NCBI GenBank assembly: GCA_964575845.1
Contig: CAZNSX010000001.1
Location: 496,001 to 560,000 of the forward strand
Origin: CAZNSX01 sp964575845
Lineage (GTDB): Bacteria > UBA8248 > CAZNSX01
Reading direction: 5' to 3'
DNA length: 64,000 nucleotides
Of the stretch, positions 8,340 through 17,207 are shown piece after piece. Numbering within the stretch: position 1 is the first letter of the stretch; each line of letters begins with the position of its first letter. Both the position numbers and the translations under genes were made by a program. The notes under the pieces were generated by a model. The model saw nothing but the letters and a program-made list of their open reading frames with translations, did not search any database and was not told where the DNA came from.

Positions 8340-9116
8340 TCAGTGCGTGATAAAACCGCCGCAGATGTTGATAGATTGACCCGTCATCCCCGCCGAATCA
8401 TCGGAGGCCAGATAAAGAGCCAAGGGAGCGACCTCCCGGGCCTCGATAAAACGTTTCATGGGCACCCGGTTGCGCATCTCCTCCGACATTTCATCATAGC
8501 TCTTGCCCATCTCCTCGGCAAACTTCCCTATGCTCTCCCACCACATTTCCGTGGCCACAAAGGTCGGGCAGATGGCATTGGCAGTGATGCCCAGCATGGC
8601 TGTCTCCGCAGCCAGCGACTTTGTCAGACCCAGCACGCCGTGTTTAGAGGCGGCGTAGGCACTGCGAAAAGGCAATCCGATCTTGCCCGAAACCGACGCG
8701 ACATTGATGATCCGTCCTTTCTTGCGTTCGATCATCGAGGGCAACACCTCGCGGATCGCAACGAAAGGCGCCGTGAGGTTGATCTGCATTGCCCTATGCC
8801 ACACCTCGTCAGGCAGGCGGTGCACGGGCTCGAAGGTGACGATCCCGGCGTTGTTCACCAGGATATCAATAGGGCCTAACTCCTTCACGGTAGTGCGGAT
8901 CGCGCTGACAATGTCATCGTTGTTCATGACATCGCAACGGCAGACTACCGCCTTACGACCCAGTGCCATCACTTCCGCAGCCAAGGACTCCAGCTTGTCG
9001 ACCCTTCGGGCCGCGAGGCCCGTGTTTGCCCCTTCCCTTGCGAAGAGTAGTGCGATCTCTCCCCCGATGCCACCTGACGCACCGGTAATGAATGCAACGC
9101 GGTTCTCCAGTTTCAA
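8340..9116 (-). CDS. short-chain dehydrogenase/reductase, TTG start
   Basis: Classical SDR of 258 residues with TGASGGIG at 11-18, NNAG at about 90, Ser of INVASVSG, YAASK and the C-terminal YLASDDSAGMTGQSINICGG. It resembles 3-hydroxybutyrate or 3-oxoacyl reductases. The start is TTG at 9116, supported by GGAGGAAGG six bases upstream and by the same TTG context in the decayed copy at 13508. The insert around WWESIGKFAEEMGKSYDEMSEEM is longer than in FabG and probably shapes the substrate pocket. Its neighbour upstream is the aldolase-like gene, and the same gene order recurs in decayed form near 13.5 kb. Confidence 0.88.
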   Translation of the reverse strand: MKLENRVAFITGASGGIGGEIALLFAREGANTGLAARRVDKLESLAAEVMALGRKAVVCRCDVMNNDDIVSAIRTTVKELGPIDILVNNAGIVTFEPVHRLPDEVWHRAMQINLTAPFVAIREVLPSMIERKKGRIINVASVSGKIGLPFRSAYAASKHGVLGLTKSLAAETAMLGITANAICPTFVATEMWWESIGKFAEEMGKSYDEMSEEMRNRVPMKRFIEAREVAPLALYLASDDSAGMTGQSINICGGFITH

Positions 9117-9141
9117 GCGCCTTCCTCCTCTTCAGACAGCG

Positions 9142-10380
9142 TCAGCTCACTTCCTCCACGATCCGCCGAAACTCCTCTGGTTCGAGCCTGCGCTTTCGCC
9201 AGCGGATTTCAGAGCGTACGCGCTCCAGCACCGCCTGGACCTTTCCATCGGGAATCGTGACCCCCAGCTCCTTGGCCATACTGCGGATTGCCCATGGTCC
9301 TGAGTAATGACCGAGCATGGTTTTCATGTGGTTCCCGAAGATGGCGGGGTCCCAATGCATATAGGCCCAGAAGCCGTCCGGCGGAACGCAGTAGTGAACC
9401 TCCACCAGGTGGGAGAAGGCTTGGTCGCCCACGCATGCCATCTTCGGAGGAATCGGCCACTTGGTAATGTCGGCCACAAGCTGGGCGAGATCCTTCATCT
9501 TCTCCAGCTTGATACCAGCGTCGAAGCCGTACCAAATCTGAACCACCGCCGCCACCTCCGCCAGTGGAGCGATGCCTGCCCGCTCGCCCAAGCCATTGAC
9601 AGAGGCGTCGATGATCTCGGCTCCGCCCTCCAGGCCGGCATAGAGCGAGGCCGTGGCCATCCCAATGTCGTTGTGGGTGTGGAGCGCGATTCTGGTATCG
9701 GGAAGAGTCCTCTTCATCTCGCGCACCAGATATGTATACACCGAACAGATCGCCTGCCCCGTGATATCATCCAAGCGGATGATCGAGGCGCCGGCGTCCA
9801 CCATCTTGCGGGTCACGCTCTTGAGCAGGTCGAGGTCGATCCGCATGAAGTCCTGGATGAGGCAACCGACGGTCACGTTCTTGCTCCCGGCGTAGCCCAC
9901 CGAGTTCACCGCACGGTCGACCGCCTCCTCGCGGCTGATGCGGGCCCCCGCCATCGACTCGAAGAGGCACATCTGGTTGTCGGAGAAGGAGAAGGCCATG
10001 TCCACGATATCGGCCCCATGGTCCACGTTCATGTCTACCTCCTGCTTGCAGAGGTCGGGGTTGAGCACGGCGGTCGGGTGGACCAGCGCCTCCACCGTCA
10101 CGTTCGGGAAGCGCTTCTTGATCTCGAGCATCTCATCCGGGTCATCGTGGTGCACCTGGAGCATGGTGACACCCGCCTCAACCAGCTTCTCGGCCAGCAG
10201 GAGGACCTCATCCCGCCTGAGGGAGACGCCCTCCAACTGGCGGCCCTCGCGCAATGTGAGGTCGCAGATCTGCACCTTTTCGGGGAGTGTCATCTGCGAC
10301 CGGATCTCGTCGCAAAAGTTGTGAGGCGATATGCGCCACAGCTCCGTCGTTGCTTCAAGTTTGTCATTCATCGGGGGCAT
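9142..10380 (-). CDS. DRE-TIM metallolyase superfamily protein (HMG-CoA lyase / isopropylmalate synthase-like), copy 1
   Basis: A 412-residue TIM-barrel enzyme of the superfamily that includes HMG-CoA lyase, isopropylmalate and citramalate synthases, enzymes that make or break C-C bonds next to CoA esters with a divalent metal. It has the metal His pair in HTHNDIG (H234, H236) and NGLGERAG near 263. The signature at 40 reads DLTLREGRQ instead of DxTLRDGEQ, so the Asp after the Arg is Glu and the next acidic residue is Arg. The regulatory domain of LeuA is absent. ATG 10380 follows AGGGAGAACGGTC. It lies upstream of the two SDR genes; a near-copy is at 13611-14849. Confidence 0.82.
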   Translation of the reverse strand: MPPMNDKLEATTELWRISPHNFCDEIRSQMTLPEKVQICDLTLREGRQLEGVSLRRDEVLLLAEKLVEAGVTMLQVHHDDPDEMLEIKKRFPNVTVEALVHPTAVLNPDLCKQEVDMNVDHGADIVDMAFSFSDNQMCLFESMAGARISREEAVDRAVNSVGYAGSKNVTVGCLIQDFMRIDLDLLKSVTRKMVDAGASIIRLDDITGQAICSVYTYLVREMKRTLPDTRIALHTHNDIGMATASLYAGLEGGAEIIDASVNGLGERAGIAPLAEVAAVVQIWYGFDAGIKLEKMKDLAQLVADITKWPIPPKMACVGDQAFSHLVEVHYCVPPDGFWAYMHWDPAIFGNHMKTMLGHYSGPWAIRSMAKELGVTIPDGKVQAVLERVRSEIRWRKRRLEPEEFRRIVEEVS

Positions 10381-10537
10381 GACCGTTCTCCCTTCTGGCC
10401 CAGTGCAGCCGCTAAACTGACCTTAAGAATACTCACCAATGCCAAAATCTGCTTTGGACCCATCCCGTCTGCTCTAGGCTCCCCTCAAGGGATGCCCTGC
10501 GCCGGATGGAGTGTCGCGCAGGCCATCGTTTTGGTCC

Positions 10538-11695
10538 TCAGAGAGAAAGACTGCCCCTCTTCTCCCAGAAGAATTGCGGGTCCTTTTGCTTGCCGTAGCC
10601 GAGCCAGTCATCCAAGCGAACTATGGTGGAATCCAGAGAGGGGAACCTCTTTATGAACCACCTGACGATGTCATGGTGAAAGCCGTGGCCTTTGTTGAAG
10701 GGGCAGACCATCATGCAGATGCCGCAGTTGGTGCCCACCCCAGCTTGGAAGGTGCGGCACTTTTCGTAGTCGAGATACCATTTAAGCACCCCGGGGTTAT
10801 TCGAGATGTTATGACCTTCTATCGTTCTGAGCCCCCTGGGGATGGCCCCCGCAGGGCAGGCCCCGGCGCATTTCTCGCAGGCCTCGCAGAACTCGATGAC
10901 GCCGAGATCTATGTGCTTCTTCTTTCCCCCCAGGGGGAGGTCAGTTATCACCTTGCACCAGCGGAGCCTGGGCCCATACTTGGGCGTTATCACGAGCCCC
11001 AGCCTCGAGGGCTGACCCAGACCCGCGTCTATTGCCAAGGGAACGCTCAGAGCCGTGTCGTTCAGGCAGGGAACGGCCTGGTAGCCGAGGCTCCTTATGA
11101 AGGAGGCCAGAGAGCTCACCAACACACTCATCCGGGAGTAGTTCCAGTGGGTCTCCGTGTATTCTATGGCTGTGGGGGCAGTCTTCATCATCTCGTAATC
11201 AAGCTCGAGGCCAAGGATCACGACCTCGCGGCAGCCTTCGGGAAGCTCCACAGGGGGGTTCAAACCCTCGTCCGGCAAATAATGGTTGGAATAGACCCAC
11301 CTCTCATCTAGCTCGGTGAACCCAACGAGGTCTGCCCCGTAGTAGCGGGCCACCTTTGCAACTGTCTCCCGCATTCGGGCCGGACTTGCGAGCTGATATT
11401 TTCCCATCTCAGGGGGAACGCGCCACGCGTTCTTCAAGGGCATCCAGGAGGTCAGGCCCGAGTCAGGAAAGTTGATGCCGGTGCCGAGGCAAGAAGTCAC
11501 AATATTGCCTCCGGCAAAGAGGGCAAAATCCAGGTGGTCGAAGCCCCTGTTCCCATTCGCTATGTGCTTTCTTCTGGCATCCTCGTAACGCTCCTCTAAG
11601 AAACTGATGGAAGGGTCCCAACTGAACCGCATGATGGTATTGTTCTTCTGGTTAAACCTCTTGTAGCTCGGGAGGACTCGATAGTTTTCAGTCAT
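10538..11695 (-). CDS. reductive-dehalogenase-like (RdhA/QueG-related) corrinoid Fe-S protein, copy 1
   Basis: A 385-residue protein of the reductive dehalogenase family. The core LGYQAVPCLND, DAGLGQPSRLGLVITPKYGPRLR and TDLPL is typical of the cobalamin-binding domain. Two 4Fe-4S motifs follow: Cys 270, 273, 276, 280 (CEACEKCAGACP) and Cys 313, 324, 327, 331 (CGICMMVCPF). Known members remove halogens or perform related two-electron reductions with cob(I)alamin. It lacks the twin-arginine export signal of respiratory RdhA, has no RdhB anchor gene nearby and lacks a fused reductase domain, so it is probably cytosolic and non-respiratory. ATG 11695 follows AAAGGAGAGCGA. A close paralogue lies immediately upstream. 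Confidence 0.83.
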   Translation of the reverse strand: MTENYRVLPSYKRFNQKNNTIMRFSWDPSISFLEERYEDARRKHIANGNRGFDHLDFALFAGGNIVTSCLGTGINFPDSGLTSWMPLKNAWRVPPEMGKYQLASPARMRETVAKVARYYGADLVGFTELDERWVYSNHYLPDEGLNPPVELPEGCREVVILGLELDYEMMKTAPTAIEYTETHWNYSRMSVLVSSLASFIRSLGYQAVPCLNDTALSVPLAIDAGLGQPSRLGLVITPKYGPRLRWCKVITDLPLGGKKKHIDLGVIEFCEACEKCAGACPAGAIPRGLRTIEGHNISNNPGVLKWYLDYEKCRTFQAGVGTNCGICMMVCPFNKGHGFHHDIVRWFIKRFPSLDSTIVRLDDWLGYGKQKDPQFFWEKRGSLSL

Positions 11696-11851
11696 TCGCT
11701 CTCCTTTGCCTAGGCCCCAGGGGGCCTCTCAGGCAGACCTTGAGGATGGGACCCGGCCTCCAGACCGGTAACCTCCTTTAAGGCCTCTGCACCTTGGGCA
11801 ATGGGACGAGCACTGGAGCACGTCCCAGTCATGGTGATAACACCTTTAGGT

Positions 11852-12997
11852 TCAGGCTCTCGCATCCCAGAAGAAACGCGGGTCCTTTTGCTTGCCGTAG
11901 CCGAGCCAGTCATCGAAGCGGACTATGGTGGAATCCAGAAACGGGAAGCTCCTTATGAACCACCTGACGATTTCATGATGGAAGCCGTGGCCCTTGTTGA
12001 ATGGGCATGCCCTTATGCAGATGCCGCAGTTGGTGCCCAGCGTTGACCAGAAGGTGCGGCACTTCTGATAGTCGAGATACCATTTAAGCGCCCCGGGGTT
12101 ATTCGAGATATTATGCCCTTCTGTCGTTCTGGGTCCTCTGGGGATGGCCCCCGCCGGGCAGGCCTCAGCACATTTCTCGCATGCCTCACAGAACTCGATG
12201 GCGCCGAAATCTATGTGTTTTTTCTTTCCGTCTAGCGGTAAGTCGGTTATCACCTTGCACAAGCGGAGCCGCGGCCCGTACTCGGGCGTTATCAAGAGCC
12301 CCAGCCTCGAAGGCTGCCCCAGGCCCGCATCTATTGCCAGGGGGACGCTCAGGGCCGTGTCATTGAGGCAAGGAATGGCCCGGTAGCCCAGGTTCCTTAT
12401 GAATTGCGCCAGAGAGCTCAAGAGCATTGTGATCCGGGAATAGTTCCAGCGGACTTCCGTCGTCATGATGGCCGTAGGTGCCGTTTTCCACATCTCATAA
12501 TCCATCTCGAAGCCGAAAACTATGACCTCGCGGCAGCCTTCGGGGAGCTCTACCGGCGGGTTCAAACCCTCGGCTGGTAGATAATGGTTGGAGTAAACCC
12601 ATCTCTCATCGAGCTCGGTGAACCCCACGAGGGCCGCCCCGTAGTAGCGGGCCACCCTTGCCACGGCCTCCCGCATACGGGCCGGCTCTTGGACCCGATA
12701 CTTTCCCATCTCGAGGGGAATGTTATGAACGCTCTTCAACGGCTGCCATGAGGTGAGGCCCGAGTTGGGGGAGTTGATTTTAGTGCCCAGGGTAGAGGGG
12801 ATGGTACTGCTTCCGGCAACGAGTGCGAAATCCAGGTGGTCGAAGCCCCTGTCTCCCTTCTCCATGTGATTTCTTATGGCTCCGTTGTAACGCTCATCGA
12901 AGAAATTAAGGGAAGGGTCCCACTCAGAGCGCATTATCGAATTATTCTTCTGGTTGAACCTCTTGTAGCTCGGAAGCACCTGGTAGTTCTCAGCCAT
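11852..12997 (-). CDS. reductive-dehalogenase-like corrinoid Fe-S protein, copy 2
   Basis: A 381-residue paralogue of the preceding protein, similar over its whole length, including the N-terminal NYQVLPSYKRFNQKNN, GLGQPSRLGLLITPEYGPRLR, TDLPL and both cysteine motifs (CEACEKCAEACP; CGICIRACPF). It also lacks a signal peptide. ATG 12997 follows AAAGGAGAACCA. The two genes are 156 bases apart on the same strand and share the same ending context, so they arose by tandem duplication. They could form two subunits or enzymes with different substrates. No electron donor or corrinoid gene is adjacent. Confidence 0.83.
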   Translation of the reverse strand: MAENYQVLPSYKRFNQKNNSIMRSEWDPSLNFFDERYNGAIRNHMEKGDRGFDHLDFALVAGSSTIPSTLGTKINSPNSGLTSWQPLKSVHNIPLEMGKYRVQEPARMREAVARVARYYGAALVGFTELDERWVYSNHYLPAEGLNPPVELPEGCREVIVFGFEMDYEMWKTAPTAIMTTEVRWNYSRITMLLSSLAQFIRNLGYRAIPCLNDTALSVPLAIDAGLGQPSRLGLLITPEYGPRLRLCKVITDLPLDGKKKHIDFGAIEFCEACEKCAEACPAGAIPRGPRTTEGHNISNNPGALKWYLDYQKCRTFWSTLGTNCGICIRACPFNKGHGFHHEIVRWFIRSFPFLDSTIVRFDDWLGYGKQKDPRFFWDARA

Positions 12998-13131
12998 TGG
13001 TTCTCCTTTGGCCTGTCACTGGGTGGCTTCTCAGGCCGCCAATTTGAATAATTCCGCTCTATTGCCGCCACGAAAATGCAGGACGGTAGAAAATCGGGTT
13101 TGAGGCTCTTGAATTACCTCTTCACAAACGC

Positions 13132-13440
13132 CTAATCGTCCTCCTGACCCAGAATCTCCTTTATCTCGACGATTCTACCATCCGCGGCCGAGCGGTTTAT
13201 TGCCAGGATAACGGCCAGAGCCGCGATGCCCTCTTTGGCCCCCACTTCGGGTTCCCCTCCGAGGCGGACGCAATCGGCAAACTCCTCTAACTCCGCCAAG
13301 AGGATATTACTCTTCTCGAAGGGATGAGGCTCCGGCTCGCCTCCCGCCCTGTGGAAGGTTAGCTCAGCCCTGTCATCTATATTGTGCCATACACCACGAT
13401 ACTCTTGTGGGTTCCTTCGCGTTATTCTGAGGCGAAGGTC
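13132..13440 (-). pseudogene. C-terminal fragment of a Gfo/Idh/MocA family oxidoreductase
   Basis: An open frame without start encodes LRITRRNPQEYRGVW, a short bridge, then FEKSNILLAELEEFADCV and GAKEGIAALAVILAINRSA, ending at a TAG at 13132-13134. This is the typical C-terminal half of sugar or inositol dehydrogenase-like Gfo/Idh/MocA proteins. The Rossmann domain is missing; upstream the sequence runs, in another frame, into an SDR fragment. It is a relic. Confidence 0.72.
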
Positions 13441-13508
13441 AAGGCAATTTCCCGGCCCATGTCTGCCGAAGCGCCGGTAATGAATGCCACGCGATTCCCC
13501 AGTTTCAA
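13422..13508 (-). pseudogene. N-terminal fragment of a short-chain dehydrogenase
   Basis: A TTG-started frame of 28 codons reads LKLGNRVAFITGASADMG then REIALTFASE and stop. It matches the first 28 residues of the SDR at 8340-9116, and its upstream leader (gcgccttcctcctcttcagacagc on the plus strand) is also shared. The rest of the gene is replaced by the Gfo/Idh/MocA remnant. It shows that an aldolase-SDR pair once existed here too. Confidence 0.8.
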
Positions 13509-13610
13509 GCGCCTTCCTCCTCTTCAGACAGCCTAAGCCGCTTCCCCGGCCCCTGCGACAACACTTTGAAGAGGCCGATGAATGTCCTCAGCCTTTCCCA
13601 GAACGTCGTC

Positions 13611-14849
13611 TCAGCCCACCTCCTGCACGATTTTGCGGAACTCCTCGTCCTGGAGCTTACGCTTTCGCAGGCGGATCTCCGAGCGCACCCGCTCCAGCAC
13701 CGCCTGGAGCTTTTCATCGGGAATCGTGACCCCCAACTCCTTGGCCATGCTCCGAAGGGCCCAGGGTCCCGAGTAATGGCCCAGCATGGTCCTCGTGCGG
13801 TTCCCGAAGATCTCGGGCTTCCATTGCCTGTAGGCCCAGAAACCATCTGGCGGGTGATTATAGTGAACCTCCACCAGGTCGGAGTGGGCTTGGTCGCCGA
13901 CGCAGGGCTTCTTCGGATGCACGGGCCACTTGGTAATGTCGGCCACGAGCTCGGAGAGGTCCTTCATCTTCTCCAGCTTGATCCCGGCGTCAAGCCCATA
14001 CCAGAGCTGAACCACCGCCGCCACCTCCGCCAGAGGAGCGATGCCGGCGCGCTCGCCTAATCCGTTGACGGAGACGTCGAGGATCTCGGCTCCGCCCTCA
14101 AGGGCGGCATAAAGAGAGGCCGTCCCCATCCCGATGTCGTTATGGACGTGGAACGCGAAGGGCACGTCGGGGAACGTCTTCTTCATCTCACGGAACAGGT
14201 ATTTGTATGCGGGATACACGCCCTGTCCCGAGACATCGTCAAAGCGGATGATCGAGGCGCCGGCATCTACCGTCTTGCGCGTCACCCTCTTGAGCAGGTC
14301 CAGGTCCATCCGCATGACGTCGTTGATGAGGAAAGCGACGGTCGCGCCTTTGCTCTTCGCGTAGTCCACGGCGTTCACCGACCGTTCGATTGCCTCCTCG
14401 ACGCTTATGCGGGCCCCCGCCATGGTCTCGTACAGGGGCATCTGGGGCTCCGAGAAGAAGATAGACAGGTCCACGATATCCGCCCCGTGGTCCACAATTC
14501 CGTCCACCGCCTGCTTGCAAAGGTTAGGGTCAAGTGCCGCGGTCGGATGGACCAGCCCCTCCACTTTCACGTTGGGGAAGCGATTCTTGATCTCGATCAT
14601 CTCCTTCGGCTCGTCATGGTGCACCTGGAGCATGGTGACGCCAGCCTCGACCAGCTTCTCGGCCAGCAGGAGCACCTCGTCCAGCCTGAGGGAGACGCCC
14701 TCCAACTGACGGCCCTCGCGCAATGTGAGGTCGCAGATCTGGACCTTCGCGGGGAGCGTCATCTGCGAGCGGACCTCGTCGCAGAAGTTGTATGGGGATA
14801 TGCGCCAAAACTCCGTCGTGGCTTCAAGCTTTTCGTTAACCAGTGGCAT
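13611..14849 (-). CDS. DRE-TIM metallolyase superfamily protein, copy 2
   Basis: Paralogue of the protein at 9142-10380 with the same 412-residue length. It has the same altered signature DLTLREGRQ, the metal His pair in FHVHNDIGMG and NGLGERAG, so the substitution is a family trait rather than a random mutation. Two ATG codons precede the conserved start: 14855 directly abuts GGGAGG, whereas 14849 is six bases from it and aligns with the start of copy 1, so 14849 is chosen. It is followed downstream by decayed SDR and Gfo/Idh/MocA fragments. It probably acts on a CoA-linked or 2-oxo acid substrate; the reaction is unknown. Confidence 0.82.
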   Translation of the reverse strand: MPLVNEKLEATTEFWRISPYNFCDEVRSQMTLPAKVQICDLTLREGRQLEGVSLRLDEVLLLAEKLVEAGVTMLQVHHDEPKEMIEIKNRFPNVKVEGLVHPTAALDPNLCKQAVDGIVDHGADIVDLSIFFSEPQMPLYETMAGARISVEEAIERSVNAVDYAKSKGATVAFLINDVMRMDLDLLKRVTRKTVDAGASIIRFDDVSGQGVYPAYKYLFREMKKTFPDVPFAFHVHNDIGMGTASLYAALEGGAEILDVSVNGLGERAGIAPLAEVAAVVQLWYGLDAGIKLEKMKDLSELVADITKWPVHPKKPCVGDQAHSDLVEVHYNHPPDGFWAYRQWKPEIFGNRTRTMLGHYSGPWALRSMAKELGVTIPDEKLQAVLERVRSEIRLRKRKLQDEEFRKIVQEVG

Positions 14850-14881
14850 GATCATCCTCCCTTTTCTGCCAGCGGGACGCC

Positions 14882-15434
14882 TCAGCCCACCTCCTGCACG
14901 ATTTTGCGGAACTCCTCGTCCTGGAGCTTACGCTTTCGCAGGCGGATCTCCGAGCGCACCCGCTCCAGCACCGCCTGGAGCTTTTCATCGGGAATCGTGA
15001 CCCCCAACTCCTTGGCCATGCTCCGAAGGGCCCAGGGTCCCGAGTAATGGCCCAGCATGGTCCTCGTGCGGTTCCCGAAGATCTCGGGCTTCCATTGCCT
15101 GTAGGCCCAGAAACCATCTGGCGGGTGATTATAGTGAACCTCCACCAGGTCGGAGTGGGCTTGGTCGCCGACGCAGGGCTTCTTCGGATGCACGGGCCAC
15201 TTGGTAATGTCGGCCACGAGCTCGGAGAGGTCCTTCATCTTCTCCAGCTTGATCCCGGCGTCAAGCCCATACCAGAGCTGAACCACCGCCGCCACCTCCG
15301 CCAGAGGAGCGATGCCGGCGCGCTCGCCTAATCCGTTGACGGAGACGTCGAGGATCTCGGCTCCGCCCTCAAGGGCGGCATAAAGAGAGGCCGTCCCCAT
15401 CCCGATGTCGTTATGGACGTGGAACGCGAAGGGC
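14882..15434 (-). pseudogene. 5'-truncated third copy of the DRE-TIM metallolyase gene
   Basis: It encodes the C-terminal 183 residues of the copy-2 protein, from PFAFHVHNDIGMG to the stop, without change. The first 230 residues, including the metal signature, are missing. The open frame continues about 170 bases upstream into unrelated low-complexity sequence rich in Pro, Ser and Arg, which I regard as non-coding. The copy lacks a recognisable start and ribosome site. Confidence 0.85.
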
Positions 15435-15826
15435 CCGATGGTCCGCCTCCTGGAGGAGGTAGCGCACGTTGGCGGCGGAGGAAAGGACGCACTACCGTAC
15501 CGGCACTTTGGGGGAAGGAAGTACTTCCTTGGAGGGGACCACCAGGCGAGCGAAAGCGCAAATTTTTCTCCGGCAGCGCTCGGTTCAATATTTATGGGGG
15601 CGCACAAAGTGGAACTGAGTTTAAAAATGCAGTATAGTTAATCCAAAATATGGCCTTCCCGCAACAAGCTTGTCAATAACTTTTTTATCGTGTTGCCCCG
15701 GAAATTCTTATATTATGAAAGCGCGTTTCTCATTAGCAAAAGGCGTCGTTATGGTGCTCGGCGGGCCGTCCCTGGACCGAAGGAATGGAAAGCAGCAATT
15801 TATCCACCCGAGGATAGGTCGGGCAT

Positions 15827-16600
15827 ATGAATAAATCACTTCTCAAGACGTCTCAAATCTTGGAAACGCTGATGCGCAGCAATCGACCGGTTGGGGTGAA
15901 CGAGTTCAGCCGCATACTCGCCATGCCCAAGAGCACCCTCAGCCGCTTCCTTGCAACCCTGGAATCGCTGGGATTTGTGAGGCGTGACCCTGAAAACGGC
16001 AAGTTCTATCTGGGCCTGAAGCTCTTCGAATTGGGCTCCAAGGCAATAGAAGACCTCGGGCTTCGGAGGGTCGCAATTCCGCTGATGGAGGAGCTGCGCG
16101 ACACCGTCAACGAGGATGTCCTTCTCACCGTCCTGGATGGCACCCAGATCACTTACTTGGAGAAGGTCGAAAGCAATCACCCCATCGTTATCCATACCAA
16201 CGTGGGCGGCACGGCTCCGGCCTACTGCGTCTCCAGTGGCAAGGTAATGCTGGCCTTTGACACTCCGCGTCTGGAGAAGGTTATTTCCCAGGGGCTAAAG
16301 CGTTATACCCGCAACACCATCACCGACCCAGACCGCCTGCGGCTGGAATGTGCGAAGGCCCGGGAGCTCGGTTACGCTACCAGCAAGAGCGAATTCCGAG
16401 AGGAAGTCACTGGCGTTGCAGCTCCCATCTTTAACGCAAAGGGTGCCGTAGCGGCCGCCGTTAGCATCTCCACGCCTGCATCCCGCATGAACGAGCGACG
16501 GCGGCGCCAGCACATCCTCGCTGTCACCCGCACCGCGCAGGCCATCTCCCGTCAGCTCGGTGCCTCGGGCGGCGTGAGCCCTGGCACTGACCTTTCCTAG
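15827..16600 (+). CDS. IclR-family transcriptional regulator
   Basis: A 257-residue regulator with an N-terminal winged helix (residues 5-65: LLKTSQILETLMR, VNEFSRILAMPKSTLSRFLATLESLGFV) and a C-terminal effector domain (GGTAPAYCVSSGKVMLAF, GVAAPIFNAKGAVAAAVSIS). IclR proteins bind aromatic or short organic acids and activate or repress catabolic operons. The gene diverges from the truncated aldolase copy and is followed by a cupin gene on the same strand. A broken homologue of its DNA-binding domain is at 26396-26530. Ligand unknown. Confidence 0.9.
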   Translation: MNKSLLKTSQILETLMRSNRPVGVNEFSRILAMPKSTLSRFLATLESLGFVRRDPENGKFYLGLKLFELGSKAIEDLGLRRVAIPLMEELRDTVNEDVLLTVLDGTQITYLEKVESNHPIVIHTNVGGTAPAYCVSSGKVMLAFDTPRLEKVISQGLKRYTRNTITDPDRLRLECAKARELGYATSKSEFREEVTGVAAPIFNAKGAVAAAVSISTPASRMNERRRRQHILAVTRTAQAISRQLGASGGVSPGTDLS

Positions 16601-16679
16601 ACGACACCCCCTAGCACTGGGCGGAATAGTCGGGAGGACCCATCAAAATAATGACAAAAGAGAATAGGAAGAATCTCAG

Positions 16680-17021
16680 ATGCAACCCGCAGAGAAATTC
16701 CTGGCAATCAATAACGATGAGATCGAATGGGAGGACGGGGAGGAGATCACGGGGCTTCCCCCGGGCGTTAAAGTGAAGATGATAGCCCAGGGCCGTGACG
16801 AAGTTTCTGAGCGGGTGGACAAGTTCATGAAGTTTCCTCCTGGATACATGGAGCCGAGGCACACCCATAACTATTACCACAGCACGCTGATCTTAGAAGG
16901 GGAAATGCACGTTGCCGGTAAGGTGCTGAAACCCGGTTATTACGTCTACGGGGGAGGAGATGAGCCGCATAGCCCCTATCACTATCCGGTAGGTTGCACC
17001 GTTTTCGGGTCTGGCCTATGA
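16680..17021 (+). CDS. small cupin-domain protein
   Basis: A 113-residue single cupin barrel. Motif 1 is PPGYMEPRHTHNYYHSTLILEGEM, with three His and a Glu suitable for a metal site; motif 2 is KVLKPGYYVYGGGDEPHSPYHYPVGC, with two more His. Small cupins act as isomerases, dioxygenases or sugar/acid-binding proteins. ATG 16680 lies eight bases behind AGGAAG and 80 bases after the IclR gene, suggesting a shared transcript. Length is normal for the group. Confidence 0.78.
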   Translation: MQPAEKFLAINNDEIEWEDGEEITGLPPGVKVKMIAQGRDEVSERVDKFMKFPPGYMEPRHTHNYYHSTLILEGEMHVAGKVLKPGYYVYGGGDEPHSPYHYPVGCTVFGSGL

Positions 17022-17207
17022 GTCAAATTCACAACTATTGATTTCTGTAGAAAGCGTCACAAGACACCCTGGACATCAAAACACAAGAAGTTCCGTCCTG
17101 AAGGAGGCTGCTGAGAATGCTCGTTTATTGATGAGTGGAGAAAGGATCATTTGGCTGAATCTGGGTGTTATTCAGCAATTAAGGGCGATCGCTTCGTATT
17201 TTTTTTC

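Larger units (their letters stand above)
13610..15434. repeat. exact 554-bp direct repeat (13610-14163 and 14881-15434)
   Basis: The segment beginning tcagcccacctcctgcacg recurs 1271 bases downstream; the two copies read identically by eye from 13610/14881 to 14163/15434 and then diverge abruptly. The first copy is the 3' part of the intact aldolase-like gene. The second is a 5'-truncated duplicate. Perfect identity implies a very recent event, ongoing conversion, or an assembly artefact. Confidence 0.93.

Noticed and set aside
15435..15607. N-terminal part of an apparent chimeric protein in front of the truncated aldolase copy
   Set aside because: The translation is low complexity, lacks a ribosome site and starts exactly where the duplication ends.
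17154..17206. Hairpin GCTGAAT/ATTCAGC followed by a T8 run as a terminator between the cupin and VOC genes
   Set aside because: The T-run begins 23 bases after the stem, too far for an intrinsic terminator.
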